Origin: Acanthococcus lagerstroemiae
Lineage: Eukaryota > Arthropoda > Insecta > Hemiptera > Eriococcidae
Assembly (NCBI GenBank): GCA_031841125.1
Contig: CM063109.1
Span: 11,198,321 to 11,262,320, forward strand
Reading direction: 5' to 3'
Length of the DNA: 64,000 bases
Part shown: positions 59,795 through 64,000 of the stretch, piece by piece
Layout of the letters: each line of letters opens with the position of its first letter
How positions within the stretch are numbered: position 1 is the stretch's first letter
Notes under the pieces: generated by a model
Seen by the model: only the letters and a program-made list of their open reading frames with translations
Database searches by the model: none
Told to the model about the DNA's origin: nothing
Position numbers and translations under genes: made by a program

Positions 59795-60016
59795 TCAAGA
59801 GTCGTTGTGTCGAGTGTGGGCCAAACTTTGTTCGTCGACTGTCTGCCTCGACCATTCCGTCTTCATCTTCTTCCTCATCATGGTCGAGACAAAGACCGAC
59901 ACCCCGTTCCATCCGCTTCTACTTCTCAGCATTTCCGGAACCAATATGTTCGGCACGAGACGGTTGATCACCGAACTACTCTTCTTCTCCTGTTTCCTTT
60001 TACGATTATTGCTCAT
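59795..60016 (-). pseudogene. possible LINE C-terminal remnant
   Basis: A 73-codon minus-strand frame contains SGWNGVSVFVSTMMRKKMKTE, which resembles the WxxVxxFxxxVMxxKE pattern near the C-terminus of R1-type LINE proteins. It is G+C-rich relative to its surroundings and abuts family A copy 3. No other part of a LINE was found next to it. Confidence 0.25.
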
Positions 60017-60119
60017 CCTAAGCGAAAAAATTTAATTAAGAATCAAATTAACGATTGTGGGCCTTATTACGAAACTAAGGGGATCACTTTTTCAAATATA
60101 TTTGGATGACGTGAGGTAA

Positions 60120-63100
60120 ATGTAATCAAAAAGTCAAATATGCCTTTTTGTAGCTAACTGCACGTAGAACAATGCCATATTAATGAATTTTTGAAAAAAA
60201 AGTACTTACATTTCATAATATTTCATTTTTTTCGAAACATAAAAATAACATCAACGTTTAAAAATCGCCACAATTCACTGTTTTTTGGCTTCCGCTTATA
60301 ACCAAAGCACTCGAATGTCGAATATCAGTATTTCCAGGCATCCTGTACATCACCCTATCGAGGTAGTTTCACGACATCGAGCCTAAACGACAAGATAGAG
60401 GGGGGTGGGCCTTATAACGCATCAGTATCTTATAAACGTTGATGCTGTTCAATATTTACAACCCTTAGATAAATAGGAAATAGTGAACGAGGCGATTTAA
60501 GAAGTCCATGTAATTACGAGCCCAGGAGCACTGGACACCCTAATCTGGACTTGGTTACGAGGAGGATATGTAGGAACCTCCACACGTATAGGTGTCGGGG
60601 TTCTCAAGTCCTAATCCGGCCTTACTTTCGGTACATTCTTGGCCATTATTTGCTCTTAAACGATTAGTTAGACCTAGGGTGGTACTATGTTCACGGATAT
60701 TTGAGATCTTTTTAGTAGTTCATCAAAACGTACAAAAACCAGTCTTGAACAACGAAAAATTCAATTATTCGATCTCCTTCGTTTACTCCAGCTGTATGAG
60801 TCAGTTTCGAGAAAAATATCGATTAGACGGACCAGCAGACTTCCTGGCAAGGTACACATAAAATTTGAACCCTTTCAACGATTGTTCGTTTTCCACCCTT
60901 TGCGAACGTGATATCCACGTAACTTCATCAAAAAGCATCATTTCACCATCATTTTACCAGATTATACTCGGTTGATTAAAACCGGCGTCGAATTTAATTC
61001 TCCATTCGAGTGTGAAACCTCCTTAACACCGGCTATACACGTTTTACACCCAAAAAGGCTGCTGCTGCAGTAGAAATGTAATAATATATAAGGCGTAAAA
61101 TATAATTACACGCTGTTACGTGGCAGTCGCAACGCCCACGCAGTAATTTAATCCGTCCTCGTAATTAATGCCCGTGTAAAATGATTAACAAACGTGTATC
61201 ATGGCACGTCGAAGTATAGAATTTACGTCCTGCGATTCGTATATATACACAAATGAGTGTAAAAATCGTACGCAATAGCAAACGTGGATGTCGAAAACGT
61301 GATATTATTGTTCTCGTACAAAAATTGAAGTGCTATCACTGCCCCGAAGATTATCTTCATCAAGCGTTCTCTTATTGTTCTTTTTTTTCAACCCTTTAAT
61401 CAAATATTTACCGTTTCAGCATGGCTTGATATTTACACACAGCCGAATGCTGACAGTTTCGCCCCTACATACCTTCGAGCGTCGTTTTGACCATCCTTTC
61501 CTCGAATTATAAAGCTTTGTAATTTAATTTCGATTTGTTTCAACCCTTTTTTTCCTCTCGCTTTCACACTTTCAGCGTTAGATTTACCAGAGTTTATCAT
61601 CTCAGTGCTGTGTAAGGATACGGTTTTGGTGTAATGCAAGTCATAAATCTCTTGATTTCGGCTCCGAATGGTACTACGAATTGCTGCAACGCATCGTGAG
61701 TCGATCTACGAATTAGGATGGAGAAATAATAAGGTACCTGCTCCGAACTACGCCAAGCTCCTAACAACGCCACCTACTTATTCCTCGGTGTAAGTAATAT
61801 AGATACTGGGCCGAAACTTCATCCAGGTACCATGAATGTTTTATCATTTTAAGTGGCTCGATGTCGTAAAAATCTTGCATGTTGGAATCAAAAAAAAAAG
61901 AAGTGATTTGAAATTTTTATCTGTTGTTTCAGTTTACGTAAGTAGTTGCGTAAAGTGAAATTTTGGCGAGAAAAAAATCTCTCAATTAAGTTTTTTATTG
62001 TATACCGTAAATTTACCCCTTTCTCTACATTATTGCTCTCAGAGAATTTTCGAAATAATGATTTCTTCGAACTAAATTATGGGATTAAAGTTTAGTAGTA
62101 CTTGCTCCTAAATAACGCCAACTGTTGTTTTTTGATTTAGAAAGGAAAATAAGCGGCAATTATAGAGTGAGTGAGCACTTTTAAATTAATGCAATGAATG
62201 AAATTCGTGAAGGGAAGTTGTCTGCAAAAATGCTGCCTGCGTTCAGTATAACTGACCACGTCGGATTTTACGAAATTATACTTCGAAAGGAACTTCGAAA
62301 GGATTCAACCCAATAAAACTTCTGATTGAGAAAAGAATTTTGTCATTATTGAGTGGTCAATTGTCCTCTGGCTCCCTTGTTCTACCTATCCCTGATTTAC
62401 TCCCCAAAAGCACTCCAAAACACTCCTAAAATATCCTTTACAAAACAAAAAACACGATCTGGCCTTCTTAGAAACACATCAAGAGGGGCTCCCAATATCG
62501 CCAACCATCTGTATGAGCTTACAGCTCGACACTAAACCAAGTATCCCATAAGTGAAGTCAAAAAGTACGTACTTCAATCTTTCCTCTTTCATCCCTCCCG
62601 GTCAAAAACCTTGTAGGTTATTACTTTGCCAACCATCTTCGTTCTCCCTTAGCATGGCGTTAATTAGGGCAGGTACTTTAGATACAAATATCGGCTAATA
62701 AAGCGCCATCGCTCTCACAGCCGGTACAAACTTCAAACTGAAAATTGAAAGCATTTTCATCAGATGTTCATAAGTAATTGTTCTCATGAGCGTCCACCCC
62801 TTATTGATACTGTGATGATTATTCTATATTTGTGTATCAATAATCTCATCGAATAAAATAAAGGAGGTATCGACAGAAAAACAAAATTGAAGCGAAGCTT
62901 CTGCAGGTTCACGATGGGTAGTTAATGCAGAAGGTGAAACGAACCCGAACGCGGAAAACTGCAACAGAAGTGACGTAGTAGCGCTCCACCCACATTTAGT
63001 GAGATAGACCGCATGTAGGTATGTGAACCCAGACTGCTTCCCCTCCACACCTCCGTTAAAAGTTTTCTGACACCGTGCGAAAGAAGCTTCACTGCTGTCA

Positions 63101-63560
63101 AATGTCCCACAGCACCTCGCGCTTTTTTTTTTTTTGGCTTTGTAGGATAATCATATTCTACACTCGGGATGCTATAGCTGCATAATATGGTAGGTATCCT
63201 GCATTGATTTATGTATAGGTACCGCTCGACACATTTGAAATTAAGACCTCAAAGAATAATATAAGAAATGTTGCCAACCCCAGACCCAATATTGAGCTCC
63301 CTAGGAAGTCGTAAGTACTCATTTCCTCAGTTCTTCCTCAATGATTTCTGAAGCGTAAATCATACTGCGAACATGTAAAAGGCAAAATACAAATATACTT
63401 TAAGAAAATCTGCACTCCCCTCTCCCCAATCAGACCGTTGGTCAGACGAGAAGTTATTGTTGAAGTAATTTTTCTTTTTGACTATTTCGAATATTGCATC
63501 AAATTTCTAATCCGGTCTTTAATCCTAACAATTTCACACATTTTACATAAGTCATCTTCA
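60120..63560. other. non-coding stretch, no gene recognised
   Basis: Only short open frames with no family resemblance are present. The central part (60,880-61,700) is CpG-richer and contains several TAATTA words (for example GTAATTTAATCC, CGTAATTAATGC). It looks like unique host DNA. The remainder is ordinary AT-rich sequence. Confidence 0.3.
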
Positions 63561-63583
63561 CGGACGGCGTTATGGAGCTTAAG

Positions 63584-63700
63584 TCTGGTGGGACGTATGG
63601 CGATGCATGCATGCCAAAGAAGCCCCTGAGACACCGCACCCCCGACCCTGGAAACTACGCTTTCGAATATCGCATCAGAGGCCGGGGGGACGATCGTTAT
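63584..63700 (-). mobile_element. GC-rich repeat family A, copy 4, truncated
   Basis: In reverse complement it ends GGCATGCATGCATCGCCATA then CGTCCCACCA, as in copy 1, and contains GCGATATTCGAAAGCGTAG. Only the last 110-120 bases of the family are present. The other end merges into AT-rich sequence. Confidence 0.6.
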
Positions 63701-64000
63701 GGAGCTTGGGTGAAGTGGAATTACAAAATTATCGAGAAAAAAATCAAGATTTCTCATCCTGGAGCACCCAGTGGGTCTCGTATAATACGTACAACTTAAG
63801 GCAAGACTAATTTAAATCGACCAACAAGATGAAGAACTATACAGGAATTGGGATTATTTTAGCAATTTATTTTATTTTCATTATTGTATGAAGTTTTTTA
63901 TCCGACTCCGATTTAAGTTTCTAAAAGTCAAATTTTACATAGGAAGCATAGAGCATTTTCTTTTAGCAGATTAGATGGAACCTGATGAAAAATATTAATA

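Noticed and set aside
59708..60109. 133-codon open frame on the + strand
   Set aside because: It starts inside the family A repeat, has no recognisable domain and overlaps a minus-strand frame with better resemblance to a LINE tail.
1..64000. CRISPR array, bacterial operon or endogenous virus
   Set aside because: No regularly spaced repeats, no prokaryotic gene layout and no viral protein signature were seen; the only RTs are LINE-type.

Overview
The window looks like nuclear DNA of an arthropod, most likely an insect. It is AT-rich with long poly-A/T and poly-G/C tracts, has spliced low-density genes, and is packed with decayed LINEs, hAT-type and other inverted-repeat DNA transposons, a tRNA-derived SINE and a solo LTR. 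A hemipteran host is a guess from the style of the repeats and the small secreted proteins; nothing in the sequence proves it. No conserved housekeeping gene, rRNA, true tRNA, CRISPR array or recognisable viral gene was seen.

The main host-gene content is a tandem pair of paralogous genes for very small secreted cysteine-rich proteins. Copy 1 spans about 3.47-8.45 kb and copy 2 about 15.2-23.24 kb. Both share the same architecture on the + strand: a core promoter, a non-coding first exon ending in ACAAG/GTGAG, a 3-4 kb intron, a second exon starting GTTCACTAACATAAG that carries the whole CDS (60 and 80 codons), and a downstream 3' block ending at AATAAACCTTCTTC. Signal peptides, UTRs and intron edges are well conserved, while the mature peptides differ strongly. 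Copy 2 has two four-cysteine modules and copy 1 has one.

Layout. 0-3.4 kb: non-coding. 3.4-8.5 kb: paralog 1. 8.8-12.1 kb: a cluster of hAT-type elements with 8-bp target duplications, holding a LINE 3' end. 12.4-14.8 kb: a broken LINE and a TIR element with TAATATCGCC repeats. 15.2-23.2 kb: paralog 2, with a Tigger-like DNA transposon and a LINE 3' end inside its expanded last intron. 26.7-27.85 kb: a minus-strand LINE split by a GC-rich repeat (family A). 30.6-32.6 kb: a degenerate LINE. 33.9-34.55 kb: a MULE-type transposase relic. 35.8-39.65 kb: another family A copy, a minus LINE, and a hAT element with a LINE nested inside. 40.3-42.1 kb: a LINE split by a 1,104-bp solo LTR. 43.5-44.9 kb: an RNase H-bearing LINE. 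45.0-48.6 kb: a large minus-strand LINE carrying a SINE, a duplicated SINE-LINE block and a very AT-rich insert. 52.2-52.8 kb: a long-TIR element. 53.1-55.5 kb: a LINE split by a TIR element. 56.7-58.5 kb: an inverted-repeat-bounded unit with an unrecognised two-exon candidate gene. 59.3-63.7 kb: two more family A copies. CpG-richer unique stretches near 42.3-43.3, 49.0-50.0, 55.8-56.4 and 60.9-61.7 kb look like non-repetitive host DNA.

All LINE reading frames are broken by stops and frameshifts, so they are treated as relics. Repeat boundaries rest on eye alignment of terminal repeats and target duplications. LINE clade names are provisional.
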